Shown: positions 43,212-53,986, counted from the first letter of the stretch. The stretch is 64,000 nucleotides of DNA from Rhizomicrobium electricum (GCF_011762045.1 NZ_JAASQS010000006.1:1-64000), one strand, 5' to 3'. Notes: a model not told the origin generated them from the sequence alone. A program made the numbers and translations.

Positions 43212-43531
43212 ACGGCCTGAATTTCGTCGAACCGCTCCATCTCGAGGGCGATCGAGTGCTCCATCAGCGTGCGCCAGACGGCGCGTGCAATGTGGACGCT
43301 GAGCCCCGCCTCTTGTGCCGCTGCCGTGATCTTGGCGAGGACGTCAGCGATACGCGCCTCGTCACGGATTTCGCTCCGTCGGCCTTTGATTTCCGCCGCC
43401 CGTTCGATATAGCCCTGGCGCTCGGACAGCAGCGCCACCAGCGAGCGGTCCAGCCGGTCGATTTCCGCCCGCAGGTCGGTCATATCAAGGCATTGATCTG
43501 GCGATTTATTTTTCTGGTCCTGGGCAGCCAT
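43196..43531 (-). CDS. Chorismate mutase (AroQ type, monofunctional)
   Basis: 111 residues. The CM_2 helical fold shows LRAEIDRLDRSLVALLSERQGYIERAAEIKGRRSEIRDEARIADVLAK, with the active-site R, K and E. It lacks a prephenate dehydrogenase or dehydratase part and a signal peptide, so it is cytoplasmic and monofunctional, converting chorismate to prephenate. Its 3' end overlaps the Hpt gene end. Confidence 0.92.
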   Translation of the reverse strand: MAAQDQKNKSPDQCLDMTDLRAEIDRLDRSLVALLSERQGYIERAAEIKGRRSEIRDEARIADVLAKITAAAQEAGLSVHIARAVWRTLMEHSIALEMERFDEIQAVQRLR

Positions 43532-43593
43532 GGGCCGCTGATCCTAAAGTTCTCGGCATCCTGTATAAGACATCTGGACCGCCGACGATGTTA

Positions 43594-43622
43594 TTGCAAA
43601 TTGGACTTTTTACAATTATAGA
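43594..43622 (+). promoter_or_regulatory. Sigma-70-type promoter of the ferredoxin reductase gene
   Basis: -35 TTGCAA (43594-43599), 17-base spacer, -10 TATAGA (43617-43622). Four of six bases match in each box. It lies 45 bases before the ATG at 43667 in an AT-rich stretch that stands out from the GC-rich surroundings. Confidence 0.5.
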
Positions 43623-43660
43623 CTGGTTGACGCTTAGGGAATAACCGGGGACGGCAGTAA

Positions 43661-44698
<1,038 letters not shown>

Positions 44699-44766
44699 TA
44701 ATTTTTGACGGAACAAAGCGGCGCGTTCGGCTATAAGCACACGCGCCGCCAAGGGACTTGTTACGC

Positions 44767-45075
44767 ATGAAAATCTACGCGACCGACCGCGAAGGCAAAT
44801 TGCACGAGATCGAAGGCCGTGAAGGCTGGACGATCATGGAAATGCTGCGCGATGCCGGTTTGCCGGTGGCGGCCGAATGCGGCGGCGCCTGCGCCTGCGC
44901 GACCTGCCAAGTCTATGTCGAGGACGGCTGGTACGAAAAAATGAACCCGCCGGCCGATATGGAAACCGACATGCTGGATATGGCGCTGGGGGTGCAGCCC
45001 AATTCGCGCCTCTCCTGCCAGCTCGTCTGCTCCGAGGAACTGGACGGCATCAAGGTCACGCTGGCGCCGGAATAA
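44767..45075 (+). CDS. 2Fe-2S ferredoxin (adrenodoxin type)
   Basis: 102 residues from ATG 44767. The cluster ligands are C38, C44 and C47 in AECGGACACATCQVY and C84 in RLSCQLVC. The group resembles FdVI/adrenodoxin ferredoxins that serve P450s or Fe-S cluster synthesis. It lies 68 bases after the FNR gene, so the pair supplies electrons; the acceptor is not in the window. Confidence 0.94.
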   Translation: MKIYATDREGKLHEIEGREGWTIMEMLRDAGLPVAAECGGACACATCQVYVEDGWYEKMNPPADMETDMLDMALGVQPNSRLSCQLVCSEELDGIKVTLAPE

Positions 45076-45132
45076 GGCGTTATTCCAGTCTCTTAGCAGA
45101 ATCGCCCACCGCCTTTCTTGATATGTTCGAAT

Positions 45133-45162
45133 GTTTGTTATAACTTCGCCGTTATAACAAAC
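45133..45162. promoter_or_regulatory. Perfect inverted-repeat operator of the toxin-antitoxin operon
   Basis: GTTTGTTATAAC (45133-45144) and GTTATAACAAAC (45151-45162) are perfect 12-base inverted complements around TTCGCC. A TTGATA -35 candidate lies at 45118-45123 and a TATAAC -10 is inside the left arm, so a bound repressor would cover the promoter. It is 13 bases before the antitoxin ATG, the position expected for autoregulation. Confidence 0.8.
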
Positions 45163-45174
45163 GTGGGAACGGTC

Positions 45175-45402
45175 ATGAACGTCAAACTGAAGCTGACTTC
45201 GATCGGCAATTCCGTGGGTGCCGTGTTCCCGCGCGAGCTGCTGGCTCGCCTCAAGGCAGACAAAGGCGACACGCTGTTCGTGACCGAAGGGCCGAACGGC
45301 ATTTGCCTCACGCCTTACGATCCCGAGTTGGAAAAGCAGATCGAGACGGGACGCGAAGTCATGCGCGAATACCGCGACGCGCTCCGCGCTCTGGCCAAAT
45401 GA
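45175..45402 (+). CDS. AbrB/MazE-type antitoxin
   Basis: 75 residues. The SpoVT/AbrB swapped-hairpin DNA-binding domain reads LKLTSIGNSVGAVFPRELLARLKADKGDTLFV, and a C-terminal helical part (EKQIETGREVMREYRDALRAL) should bind the toxin. The preceding palindrome is its likely operator. The stop overlaps the toxin start by 4 bases (ATGA). Such AbrB-Doc pairs form type II toxin-antitoxin modules; the antitoxin represses the operon alone or with the toxin. Confidence 0.88.
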   Translation: MNVKLKLTSIGNSVGAVFPRELLARLKADKGDTLFVTEGPNGICLTPYDPELEKQIETGREVMREYRDALRALAK

Positions 45403-45788
45403 GCGAGCCGGTCTGGGTTCGGCCCGATGTCTTGAAACTGCTGCACGGCGAGAGCATCGCCGAACACGGTGGCGCCGACGGTCTCAGGGATGAAGGATTG
45501 TTCGAATCCGCCCTGGCGCGGCCGCGCAATCTCTTCTCATACGAAGGCGTCGAGGACCCGGCGCGACTGGCCGCCGCGTATGCGTTCGGTCTGGCCAAGA
45601 ACCACGCCTTCGTCGATGGCAACAAGCGGATTGCTTTTATTGCCTGCGCCCTGTTCCTGCGTTTGAACGGGTTGCGTCTGGTTGCCGACCAAAGCGAGGC
45701 GGTGCTGACTTTTCTTACTCTCGCGGCCGGCGATCTCGACGAAACCGCTCTCGCCGATTGGATCCGGCAGCACGCCAAGGCGGTCTGA
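45399..45788 (+). CDS. doc: Doc-type toxin (Fic fold, death-on-curing)
   Basis: 129 residues from ATG 45399. The Fic motif is HAFVDGNKRIAF (H69-F80), close to HxFxDGNKRTA, where Doc enzymes phosphorylate EF-Tu. The N-terminal VWVRPDVLKLLHGESIAEHGGADGLRD is typical of Doc proteins. There is no inhibitory helix inside; inhibition comes from the antitoxin upstream. It is coupled to the antitoxin by a 4-base overlap. Confidence 0.9.
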   Translation: MSEPVWVRPDVLKLLHGESIAEHGGADGLRDEGLFESALARPRNLFSYEGVEDPARLAAAYAFGLAKNHAFVDGNKRIAFIACALFLRLNGLRLVADQSEAVLTFLTLAAGDLDETALADWIRQHAKAV

Positions 45789-45803
45789 CGTATTCCTTCG
45801 GGC

Positions 45804-46916
45804 CTATTTCTTCGGGCCCTGGTAAATCGTGATCGCCTTGGTCTTGACGTTGACCACCGCCAGCGGTTTGGCGCGGCCATCGAAGAAATCCCGGATCAAG
45901 CGGCCCAAATCTTCGGGCTTGGGCCGTCCCGACCAGGCGCCGAACACCAGAACGTCGTCGCCATTTCTGAGGGTGACGATGAAATGGGTGGTGCCGTCGT
46001 TCTTGATCTCATCGAAGATCCGGCCGGTGCCGCCGGCCCCGGCCTCGAGCATCGGAGACGTATCGTAGGTCGTCACCGACACCCGATCGAAGCCTTGCGT
46101 TTTTCCATCGGCCGTCACCGCGTGCCACAACAGGAGCGGAATCGCGAAGCCTTCCACGGGAGTTTCGGCGCACCAGACGCCGGGCTTCTCGGACTTGGGC
46201 AGATCTTTTTTGTCCGCATCCGGCAGGGCGTCCGCCATAATGGTGGCCCCCGCCGCTACGCCGATCATCGTGATGTCGGCGTCTTCCGTGAGAGGCTTGC
46301 CCGTCCGTTCCGGCACCGCCGACTTCGCGCACAATGCCAGATGGGCGCCGGCATCGGCTTTGGCGCGGCGGGTGAGTTCGGCCATCTCGTCGAAAATTTC
46401 CTGCTGCGCCTCCGGCTTGTAGGTAGCGCGGAATTCGAACATCCAGCCGGAGAAATCCGCCATCCAGATGCCGGACCACAAGGCGCCGTTCTTCTCCGTA
46501 TAGATCAAATGGAGGAAATCCCTGGCACCCTCGAACGTCTTCTGATCGGCCTCGGGGAGCGGTTTGGCATCGGGTGCGCTCTGCACCAACTGCTGCTTGG
46601 CATCGGCAAAGGCCGCATCGAGGCTCATCGCGCCGAGGCGGGTGAGATAGAGCGTGATGACGCCGCCGCGACCGTTATAGCCGCACGACACATCGAAGCC
46701 GTGACGGTCGTAGACCTGCAGATGGACCTGCCGGAAACCCGCGACCTCGGGGGCGCAGACCAATGTCGACTGCAGATGCGTCGCGGTCCCGTCGGGAGCG
46801 ACCTGCCAAACGCTTTGCGGCACCTTCTCCGTTTCTTTCGGCGGGTTCGGCGCCACGTCGGCGTGCGCGGCCGCCAGACAGAATACGCCCGCCAGAATCC
46901 TTGCGAATCTTGCCAT
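45804..46916 (-). CDS. Secreted protein of unknown function
   Basis: 370 residues from ATG 46916. A signal peptide covers about 1-18 (MARFARILAGVFCLAAAHA). The mature protein has three roughly equal segments (about 20-150, 150-230 and 235-370) with strands such as VHLQVYDRHGFDVSCGYNGRGGVITLYLTRL and THFIVTLRNGDDVLVFGAWSG. Cysteines near STLVCAPE, VSCGY, LALCAKS and GVWCAET may form disulfides. No known domain is recognised. It is convergent with the toxin gene (15 bases) and divergent from a small membrane gene. Confidence 0.65.
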   Translation of the reverse strand: MARFARILAGVFCLAAAHADVAPNPPKETEKVPQSVWQVAPDGTATHLQSTLVCAPEVAGFRQVHLQVYDRHGFDVSCGYNGRGGVITLYLTRLGAMSLDAAFADAKQQLVQSAPDAKPLPEADQKTFEGARDFLHLIYTEKNGALWSGIWMADFSGWMFEFRATYKPEAQQEIFDEMAELTRRAKADAGAHLALCAKSAVPERTGKPLTEDADITMIGVAAGATIMADALPDADKKDLPKSEKPGVWCAETPVEGFAIPLLLWHAVTADGKTQGFDRVSVTTYDTSPMLEAGAGGTGRIFDEIKNDGTTHFIVTLRNGDDVLVFGAWSGRPKPEDLGRLIRDFFDGRAKPLAVVNVKTKAITIYQGPKK

Positions 46917-47039
46917 CGCATCCCCCCTGCCCCGATGGCGAGAGCCTAGCAGGGAATCCGCCCGTCTCCCACCCGCGGGGCGAGCCTCGTGCATGGCAGA
47001 ACGAAGCGCGATAAGGTGAACGCAATGCGAGGGGGTAAC

Positions 47040-47432
47040 ATGGTGCTGGCTGCGATCTTGATTGCCGGCAGCTTGGCGGTCGCAACCGACTGGCTGTTCC
47101 TGGGCGTGCTGTTCCGCGAAGCCCGCGGCAATTATCCGGAAGTGTGGTGGCCGGCGATCCGCGACCGCGAAACCGTCCCGGCCAAGATCTGGACCGTGCT
47201 GCTCGGCTTCGTCGCCACCGCGGGCGTGGTGCTGCTGTGCAGCTTCGTCAAAGCCACCGGCGTGTTCGACTGTCTCGCGCTCGCGTTGCTGGTCTTCGTC
47301 GCCCCGGCGGCCTTCCTGCTGACGGCGTTCCAATTCATCAAAATGGATTTGTGGGTGATGGCGGCGGCGGGCTTTGCCTGGCTGGCGCGCCTTCTCATCG
47401 CCGGTCTGATCGCGGGGCTCATGGTGTCGTGA
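47040..47432 (+). CDS. Small four-helix membrane protein, unknown function
   Basis: 130 residues from ATG 47040, with GAGGGGG about 5 bases upstream; ATG 47025 is weaker. Four hydrophobic segments at about 2-22, 48-68, 73-95 and 105-128. The loop EARGNYPEVWWPAIRDRETVP between helices 1 and 2 faces one side. I do not recognise the family. It is coupled to yifB by a GTGA overlap, so it may belong to the same transcript. Confidence 0.6.
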   Translation: MVLAAILIAGSLAVATDWLFLGVLFREARGNYPEVWWPAIRDRETVPAKIWTVLLGFVATAGVVLLCSFVKATGVFDCLALALLVFVAPAAFLLTAFQFIKMDLWVMAAAGFAWLARLLIAGLIAGLMVS

Positions 47433-48946
47433 CCGTCGCGCACATCTACACCGTCGCCTTCCAGGGCATCGAGGCGCGCGAAGTCGATGTGCAGGTGCAT
47501 GTGTCCGAGTCCGGCGGCGGCGGCATTTTCAATATCGTCGGCCTGGCCGACAAAGCGGTGGCGGAATCCAAGGAACGGGTGCGGGTCGCGCTGTCGGCGG
47601 TAGGACTGTCGCTGCCCTATAGCCGCATCACCGTCAATCTGGCACCGGCCGATCTGCCCAAGGAAGGCAGCCATTACGATCTGCCGATCGCGCTCGGTCT
47701 GTTGGCGGCGATGGGTGTGCTGCCCGCCAGCGAAATGGAACACTATGTGGCGCTCGGCGAGCTGTCGCTCGATGCGCAATTCATTCCTGTTGCAGGCGTG
47801 TTGCCGGCGGCGCTGGCAGCGAGCGAACAGCAACGCGGCCTCATTTGTCCGGCGGCATGCGGAGCGGAAGCCGCCTGGGCCGGCGATATCGACATCATCG
47901 CGGCGCCGTCCTTGATCGCGCTCGTCAATCACGTTCGCGGGGTGCAGGTGTTGAACCGGCCGACCGCGAAGCTGGCCGAAGAGGGCGGCATCATTCCCGA
48001 CCTCAAGGATGTGAAGGGCCAGGAGACCGCCAAGCGCGCGCTCGAGATCGCGGCGGCGGGCGGCCACAACATGTTGATGATCGGACCGCCCGGTTCCGGC
48101 AAATCGATGCTGGCCCAGCGCCTGCCCGGCCTGTTGCCGCCGCTTGATGCCCGTGAGGCCCTCGAAATCTCGATGGTGCAATCGCTCGCGGGCGAGCTTC
48201 CCGGCGGCACGATTTCGCGGCGGCGCCCGTTCCGCTCGCCGCATCATTCGGCGTCGATGGCGGCTCTGGTCGGCGGCGGGCTGAAGGTCAAACCGGGCGA
48301 AGTTTCGCTGGCGCATTTGGGCGTGCTGTTTCTGGACGAGCTGCCGGAGTTCCAACGCGCGGTGCTCGACAGTCTGCGCCAACCGATCGAGACCGGTGAA
48401 GCCATCGTGGCGCGGGCCAATGCCCATGTGCGCTTTCCGGCACGCTTCCAACTGGTGGCGGCGATGAATCCCTGCCGCTGCGGCTATTTGAGCGATCCGG
48501 CACAAGCCTGCGCCCGCGCCCCCAAATGCGCCCAGGAATACCAGTCGCGGATTTCGGGACCGCTGTTCGACCGCATCGACATCCATGTCGAAGTGCCGAG
48601 CGTATCGGCGAGCGATCTCACCTTGCCGCCGCCGGCTGAAGGGTCGGCCGAGGTTTCCGCCCGCATCGCTGCCGCGCGCGAGGTCCAGCGGAGGCGCTAT
48701 GAAGCAAACGGTTTGCGGGTGAATGCCGAAGCCGAAGGCCAGTTACTCGATCGCGTCGCTACGCCGGAGCCGGCGGGGGCCGAGCTTCTGACCAAGGCGG
48801 CCGACGCAATGAAGCTGACCGCGCGCGGCTATCACCGGGTGCTGCGCGTCGCCCGCACCATTGCCGATCTTGGCGCCAGCGAAGGCGTCAAGCGCGTCCA
48901 CATCGCCGAAGCCCTCAGCTTCCGGCGGCTGACGCATCTGCATTAG
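47429..48946 (+). CDS. yifB: YifB/ComM-type Mg-chelatase-like AAA+ ATPase
   Basis: 505 residues from GTG 47429. The N-terminal ChlI-like domain (GIEAREVDVQVHVSESGGG) is followed by the AAA+ domain, with Walker A GPPGSGKS at 219-226 and Walker B VLFLDELPEF, and a C-terminal domain with the MNPCRCGYLSDP zinc-like motif. YifB/ComM acts in helicase-like branch migration during natural transformation. It overlaps the membrane-protein gene by 4 bases. Confidence 0.92.
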   Translation: MTVAHIYTVAFQGIEAREVDVQVHVSESGGGGIFNIVGLADKAVAESKERVRVALSAVGLSLPYSRITVNLAPADLPKEGSHYDLPIALGLLAAMGVLPASEMEHYVALGELSLDAQFIPVAGVLPAALAASEQQRGLICPAACGAEAAWAGDIDIIAAPSLIALVNHVRGVQVLNRPTAKLAEEGGIIPDLKDVKGQETAKRALEIAAAGGHNMLMIGPPGSGKSMLAQRLPGLLPPLDAREALEISMVQSLAGELPGGTISRRRPFRSPHHSASMAALVGGGLKVKPGEVSLAHLGVLFLDELPEFQRAVLDSLRQPIETGEAIVARANAHVRFPARFQLVAAMNPCRCGYLSDPAQACARAPKCAQEYQSRISGPLFDRIDIHVEVPSVSASDLTLPPPAEGSAEVSARIAAAREVQRRRYEANGLRVNAEAEGQLLDRVATPEPAGAELLTKAADAMKLTARGYHRVLRVARTIADLGASEGVKRVHIAEALSFRRLTHLH

Positions 48947-49039
48947 GTAATTCTGCCTTAGCGGCACCATCGCGCTCGCTTGGCGAGATGATAGCAATGG
49001 CCTAATCATTCCGCGTGCCGATCATTGGGGGATATGCGC

Positions 49040-49228
49040 ATGCGCCGTCGTTGGTACTACGTCCTATTGTTGCCGCCCCTGCTTCTCTTGTGGGTGCCGC
49101 ATTACAATCGCATCGAGCCCGCGCTGGCTGGCATTCCCTTCTTCTACTGGTATCAGATGGCGTGGGTCGTCCTTACCGCCGGACTGACGTTCGTCGTCTA
49201 CATGCTGGACAAACGGCGGGCACGATGA
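49040..49228 (+). CDS. DUF3311 small membrane protein, symporter partner
   Basis: 62 residues from ATG 49040 (GGGGGA 8 bases upstream); ATG 49034 is also in frame. Two membrane segments (YYVLLLPPLLLLWVPHYN and YQMAWVVLTAGLTFVVYML). DUF3311 proteins are always found in front of solute:sodium symporters. The stop overlaps the symporter ATG (ATGA). Confidence 0.85.
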   Translation: MRRRWYYVLLLPPLLLLWVPHYNRIEPALAGIPFFYWYQMAWVVLTAGLTFVVYMLDKRRAR

Positions 49229-50754
49229 AAGCCGATCCGGTGGCGGTGACCATCTTCGTCACCCTGTTCGCGCTCGTCACGGTGCTGGGCTTCGTGGCGG
49301 CAGGCTGGCGGCGCGGCGATCTCACCCAATTGCACGAATGGGGTCTCGGCGGACGGCGGTTCGGCACCGTCATTAGCTGGTTCCTGCTCGGCGGCGATCT
49401 CTATACCGCCTACACCTTCATCGCCGTTCCGGCGCTGTTGTTCGGGGCGGGAGCGACCGGCTTCTTCGCCATGCCCTACACCGTGCTGGTGTGGCCGCTC
49501 CTGTTCGCGGTGTTTCCGCGGTTGTGGTCGGTGTGCCATCGCAACGGCTATGTCACCGCCGCCGATTTCGTGCGTGCCCGCTTCGGCAGCCGCACCCTGG
49601 CGCTCGCGGTCGCCCTCACCGGCATTATCGCCACCATGCCTTATATCGCGCTGCAGCTGGTCGGTATCGAAGTGGTGATCGCGGCGCTCGGCCTCAATGT
49701 CTCGGCCCATATCGGCGGCTTCGTCGTCGATCTTCCGCTGTTGATCGCGTTTGCGATCCTGGCCGCCTACACCTATTCGAGCGGCCTCAGAGCCCCGGCG
49801 ATGATCGCCATCGTCAAGGACATCCTTATTTACGGAACGGTGCTGGCGGTGATCATCGTGGTTCCGGCCCAACTCGGCGGCTACGGTGCCATTTTCGCGG
49901 CAGCGAAATCGGCGACGATCCTGCCGAAGCCACCGGCGGGAAGTTTCGGCGCCTATTCCGGGTACGCAACCCTGGCGCTCGGATCGGCGCTGGCGCTGCT
50001 TCTTTATCCGCATTCGGTGACCGGCGTGCTGTCGGCCTCGGGACCGCAAGTGATCAAGCGCAACGCCGTCGCAATGCCGGTCTACTCGCTGGCGCTCGGC
50101 CTCATCGCGCTGATGGGATTGATGGCGCTTGCCGCCGGTGTGAAGTCCATGCCGCAATACGCCTCCGGCTTTGCCGCGTTCGGGCCGAATTTCGCGGTGC
50201 CGGCGCTGATCCTCCACAGCTTTCCGTCCTGGATGGTAGGGGGGGCGTTCGCCGCCATCGGCATCGGCGCGCTGGTACCTGCCGCGATCATGTCGATCGC
50301 TTCCGCCAATCTCTTCACCCGCAACATCTGGCGCGAATACGTCCGTCCCGGCATGAGCGCGGCGGAAGAAAGCCACACCGCCAAGATCGCGTCCTTGGTG
50401 GTGAAAGCAGGTGGGCTGATTTTCATCATTCTGTTGCCGCAGACCTACGCCATCACCCTGCAGCTTCTCGGCGGCGTCTGGATCAGCCAGACTTTGCCGT
50501 CAGTGATGCTGGGACTTTATGCGCGTTTCTTGAGGCCCTCGGCGCTGCTGGCCGGATGGGCGGCGGGAATCGCGACCGGCACCGTCATGGTGGCGCAATC
50601 GGGATTCAAATCGGCACTCGTCACGCTCGATCTGTTCGGCACCGCGGCACCTTGTTACGCCGCGGTGGCGGCGCTGGCCGTCAATCTGGCGATTGCGGTC
50701 GGCGTGAGTGTCGTACTGAACATCGCCGCTCCGGCGCGCGAGGCGGCCGACTGA
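49225..50754 (+). CDS. Sodium:solute symporter (SSS family, MctP-like)
   Basis: 509 residues with about 13 membrane segments of the LeuT fold. GGRRFGTVISWFLLGGDLYTAYTF at the first discontinuous helix, the sodium-site region QLVGIEVVIAALG, and YSLALGLIALMGLMALAAG are typical. Paired with DUF3311, the family imports monocarboxylates such as pyruvate, lactate or alanine. Substrate not decided. There is no adjacent sensor kinase. Confidence 0.9.
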   Translation: MKADPVAVTIFVTLFALVTVLGFVAAGWRRGDLTQLHEWGLGGRRFGTVISWFLLGGDLYTAYTFIAVPALLFGAGATGFFAMPYTVLVWPLLFAVFPRLWSVCHRNGYVTAADFVRARFGSRTLALAVALTGIIATMPYIALQLVGIEVVIAALGLNVSAHIGGFVVDLPLLIAFAILAAYTYSSGLRAPAMIAIVKDILIYGTVLAVIIVVPAQLGGYGAIFAAAKSATILPKPPAGSFGAYSGYATLALGSALALLLYPHSVTGVLSASGPQVIKRNAVAMPVYSLALGLIALMGLMALAAGVKSMPQYASGFAAFGPNFAVPALILHSFPSWMVGGAFAAIGIGALVPAAIMSIASANLFTRNIWREYVRPGMSAAEESHTAKIASLVVKAGGLIFIILLPQTYAITLQLLGGVWISQTLPSVMLGLYARFLRPSALLAGWAAGIATGTVMVAQSGFKSALVTLDLFGTAAPCYAAVAALAVNLAIAVGVSVVLNIAAPAREAAD

Positions 50755-50763
50755 AGCGAGCCG

Positions 50764-51219
50764 TCAGCGTGTCTGGGCAAATTCGCGCAGCAGAGCTTCG
50801 ATATCCTCGGGCGCGGGGAATTGCGGATAGCTGTGAACCGCCGGGGTTGAAGCCCAGGGCAGCTTTTCGCTGGTGTAGGTTTCGATGAACGGCACGAACC
50901 AGCTGGGATCGTCCAGCATGGGCGCGCGAACATTGACGAAGGCGTCGGTGAAGCCGAGGCGGGTGAACATCCAGCTCATGCAATAAGGGCAGAAGAAGTG
51001 ATGGTCCTCGCCATGCATGCCGCCGATGACCGGCTCGCCTTGGATGACGGCAAAGCCGTCGCCCGGTATGGCCACACTCAAGGAATAGGCGCTGCCCGTC
51101 ATGCGCTGGCAGCCGGTGCAATGGCAGGCGGCAGTCAGCAACGGCGAAGCGGTGATGCGAAAGCGCACACGACCGCAACGACAGCCGCCTTCCCACGGAA
51201 GATTCCAGTCTTTGCTCAT
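50764..51219 (-). CDS. GFA/CENP-V family zinc protein
   Basis: 151 residues. Zinc-binding cysteines CRCG (13-16), CHCTGC (33-38) and CPYC near 77-80 define the glutathione-dependent formaldehyde-activating (GFA) fold. Many members have no proven formaldehyde activity. It lies between the symporter (convergent, 9 bases) and pstB (same strand, 40 bases upstream of its start). Confidence 0.88.
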   Translation of the reverse strand: MSKDWNLPWEGGCRCGRVRFRITASPLLTAACHCTGCQRMTGSAYSLSVAIPGDGFAVIQGEPVIGGMHGEDHHFFCPYCMSWMFTRLGFTDAFVNVRAPMLDDPSWFVPFIETYTSEKLPWASTPAVHSYPQFPAPEDIEALLREFAQTR

Positions 51220-51259
51220 GACGCCCCGTGTATCACGCCGGCGTCGCGGAGCAAACCGG

Positions 51260-52033
51260 CTAACCGAAGCGGCCGGTGATGTACTGCTCGGTCTTCTTGT
51301 TGGTCGGGGCGGTGAAGATCTTTTCGGTGTCGCCGAACTCGATCAGTTCGCCGAGATACATGAAGGCCGTGTAGTCGGAGGTGCGCGAAGCCTGCTGCAT
51401 GTTATGGGTGACGATGACGATGGTGTAGTCTTTCACCAACTCGTCGATCAGTTCTTCGATCTTGGCGGTCGATATCGGATCGAGCGCCGAGCAGGGTTCG
51501 TCGAACAGAATCACTTCGGGCCGCGTCGCCACCGTGCGGGCGATGCAGAGGCGCTGCTGCTGGCCGCCCGACAGCGACAGGCCGGATTCCTTCAGCTTGT
51601 CCTTGACCTCGCCCCACAGCGCGGCGCGCTGCAACGCATCTTCCACCCGGCCGTCGAGCTCCGAGCGCGGCAGGCGTTCGTAGAGTTTGATGCCGAAGGC
51701 GATGTTGTCGTAGATCGTCATCGGGAACGGCGTCGGCTTCTGGAACACCATGCCGACACGGGCACGGAGCAGGTTGAGATCCTGCTTGCCGTGGAGAATA
51801 TCTTCGCCGTCGAGCGTCACTTCGCCTTCGGCGCGCTGGTTCGGATACAGCATATAGATGCGGTTGAGGACGCGTAAGAGCGTCGACTTTCCGCAGCCCG
51901 ACGGGCCGATGAAGGCCGTCACTTTGCGGTCGTAGAGCGGCACGCTGACATTCTTCAGGCCTTGGAACGAACCGTAGAAGAAGTTCAGGTTCTTGACCGA
52001 GAGCTTGGCTTTTTCCGTGACGACGGCATCCAT
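51260..52033 (-). CDS. pstB: Phosphate ABC transporter ATP-binding protein PstB
   Basis: 257 residues. Walker [10 protein letters not shown], signature [13 protein letters not shown], Walker [15 protein letters not shown], then the Q- and H-loops. Couples ATP hydrolysis to phosphate import. It follows pstA by 3 bases. No phoU follows; the next gene is the GFA protein. Confidence 0.96.
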   Translation of the reverse strand: MDAVVTEKAKLSVKNLNFFYGSFQGLKNVSVPLYDRKVTAFIGPSGCGKSTLLRVLNRIYMLYPNQRAEGEVTLDGEDILHGKQDLNLLRARVGMVFQKPTPFPMTIYDNIAFGIKLYERLPRSELDGRVEDALQRAALWGEVKDKLKESGLSLSGGQQQRLCIARTVATRPEVILFDEPCSALDPISTAKIEELIDELVKDYTIVIVTHNMQQASRTSDYTAFMYLGELIEFGDTEKIFTAPTNKKTEQYITGRFG

Positions 52034-52036
52034 GAT

Positions 52037-52891
52037 CTAGTTCTTCCGAGAAGATTCGAGAATGCGGGCGATGATCGACAAGGTCAGCACCGCGATGGTG
52101 ATGAGCAGCGCGCCGGCCCAAGCGAGCTTGTGCCAGTCCTCGTACGGGCTCATCGCGAAGTTGAAGATCATCACCGGCAGGCTGGCGATCGGCCCGCCGA
52201 GATGCGTCGACCAGAACTGGTTCGACAGCACGGTGAGAAGCAGCGGTGCGGTCTCGCCTGAGATGCGGGCAATGGCGAGCAGAACGCCGGTGACCATGCC
52301 GGCCCGCGCAGCGCGCCAAGTCACCGACTGGATCACCGTCGCGCGCGGTGCGCCCATCGCGGCAGCGGCTTCGCGCAAGCCGTTCGGCACCAGCAGCAGC
52401 ATGTTTTCGGTGGTGCGCACCACCACCGGAATGACGATCACGGTCAGCGCCGCCGCGCCCGCCCAGCCCGAGAAGGTGTGGGTGGTCGCCACCACGATGA
52501 CGTAGATGAAGAGGCCGATCAGGATCGACGGCGCACTGAGCAGGATGTCGTTGATGAAGCGCACGGTGTCGGAAAGCCAGGAATAGCGGCCGTATTCGGC
52601 GAGATAAGTGCCCGCCATGATGCCGATCGGCGTGCCGGCGAAAACCGCGAGAAGGCTCATCACCACCGACCCGAAGATGGCGTTGGCAAGGCCGCCATCC
52701 TGTCCCGGCGGCGGCGTCATCTCGGTGAAGACTTTGAGTGAAAGCCCTGAGAAGCCGTTGTAGAACAGCGAATAGAGGATCAGCGCCAGCCAGACGAGGC
52801 CGAAACCCGCCGCCAAAGTCGACAGCGTGAGGAACACGCCGTTGGCGCGCTTGCGGCCGTGATAGATGCGCTTGTTGATCGCGATGGTCAT
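52037..52891 (-). CDS. pstA: Phosphate ABC transporter permease PstA
   Basis: 284 residues with six membrane segments. The permease signature [31 protein letters not shown] contains the EAA loop that meets PstB. Overlaps pstC by 4 bases (ATGA). Confidence 0.95.
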   Translation of the reverse strand: MTIAINKRIYHGRKRANGVFLTLSTLAAGFGLVWLALILYSLFYNGFSGLSLKVFTEMTPPPGQDGGLANAIFGSVVMSLLAVFAGTPIGIMAGTYLAEYGRYSWLSDTVRFINDILLSAPSILIGLFIYVIVVATTHTFSGWAGAAALTVIVIPVVVRTTENMLLLVPNGLREAAAAMGAPRATVIQSVTWRAARAGMVTGVLLAIARISGETAPLLLTVLSNQFWSTHLGGPIASLPVMIFNFAMSPYEDWHKLAWAGALLITIAVLTLSIIARILESSRKN

Positions 52892-53886
52892 GCCGCAACG
52901 CCTCCGGCGCGCTTGTGCAGGATGCGCAGCATGATCTGCGCCGCGGCCAGCACCACGAAGCTGATGAAGAACAGGATCAGGCCCGCTTCGATCAGCGAGG
53001 AGTGGTAGATGTCGCCGACCGCTTCGGTGAATTCATTGGCGACGGTGGCCGAAATCGTCGTGCCCGGCGCGAACAGCGAGGCATGGATGCGGTGCGAATT
53101 GCCGATCACGAAGGTGACCGCCATGGTCTCGCCCAGCGCGCGGCCGAGCGCCAACATGGCGCCGCCGACCACACCGGCGCGCGAGAACGGCAGCACCACG
53201 CTGCCCACCACTTCGGAGGTGGTGCAGCCCAGGGCATATGCCGACTCCTTCAAGGTGGCCGGTACGGTCTCGAATACGTCGCGCGTCACCGCCGAGATGA
53301 ACGGCAGGATCATGATCGAAAGAATGAACGAGGCGGTGAAGACGCCGATACCGTAGGGCGGACCTTCGAATATGGTCCCCAGGACCGGGATATCGGCGAC
53401 GGCATCGACCAGCCAGGGCTGGACGTGCTCCTGGAAATAGGGCGCGAACACGAACAGACCCCAGATGCCGTAAACGATCGAGGGGATACCGGCGAGCAGT
53501 TCGATGGCGATGCCGATCGGGCGACGCAATGTCCGCGGGCAGATCTCGGTCAAGAAGATCGCGATGCCGATGCCGACCGGAACCGCCAGCAGCATCGCCA
53601 GAACCGAAGTCACCACGGTGCCGTAAACGGCGGCCAGCGCGCCGAACTGCTCGGTCACCGGATTCCATTTCTGCGAGGTGAGAAACGAGGCGCCGAAGGT
53701 GCGGATCGACAGCCAGGCGCCTTCGGTCAGCGCCGCCATCATGCCGAGGAACAAGAGCACCACGATCGCGGCCGCGGCCACGGTCAAAGCGCGAAACCGG
53801 GTGTCGCCCGCGCCACTGCGTTTGACGGCGGCAATCTTGGTGTCGGAGACGGTCATGGGATTCGATTCATATGCGACATCAGCCAT
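52888..53886 (-). CDS. pstC: Phosphate ABC transporter permease PstC
   Basis: 332 residues from ATG 53886 (AAGGA 8 bases upstream). Six membrane segments; the EAA loop is [25 protein letters not shown]. The frame is open to 53991, but the upstream residues are arginine-rich. It is the first gene of the pstCAB run; pstS, usually in front, is absent. The Pho-box-like array at 53987-54015 lies about 100 bases upstream. Confidence 0.94.
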   Translation of the reverse strand: MADVAYESNPMTVSDTKIAAVKRSGAGDTRFRALTVAAAAIVVLLFLGMMAALTEGAWLSIRTFGASFLTSQKWNPVTEQFGALAAVYGTVVTSVLAMLLAVPVGIGIAIFLTEICPRTLRRPIGIAIELLAGIPSIVYGIWGLFVFAPYFQEHVQPWLVDAVADIPVLGTIFEGPPYGIGVFTASFILSIMILPFISAVTRDVFETVPATLKESAYALGCTTSEVVGSVVLPFSRAGVVGGAMLALGRALGETMAVTFVIGNSHRIHASLFAPGTTISATVANEFTEAVGDIYHSSLIEAGLILFFISFVVLAAAQIMLRILHKRAGGVAA

Positions 53887-53986
53887 CGTGCGCGTCCTTG
53901 GCGGCGGCGCGCAGAAGCCGGATTTCCGACCTCGACCCACCGAACCAGCCCTGGGCGGCATCACGTCTGGCCTTGGTGCAAGCAGC

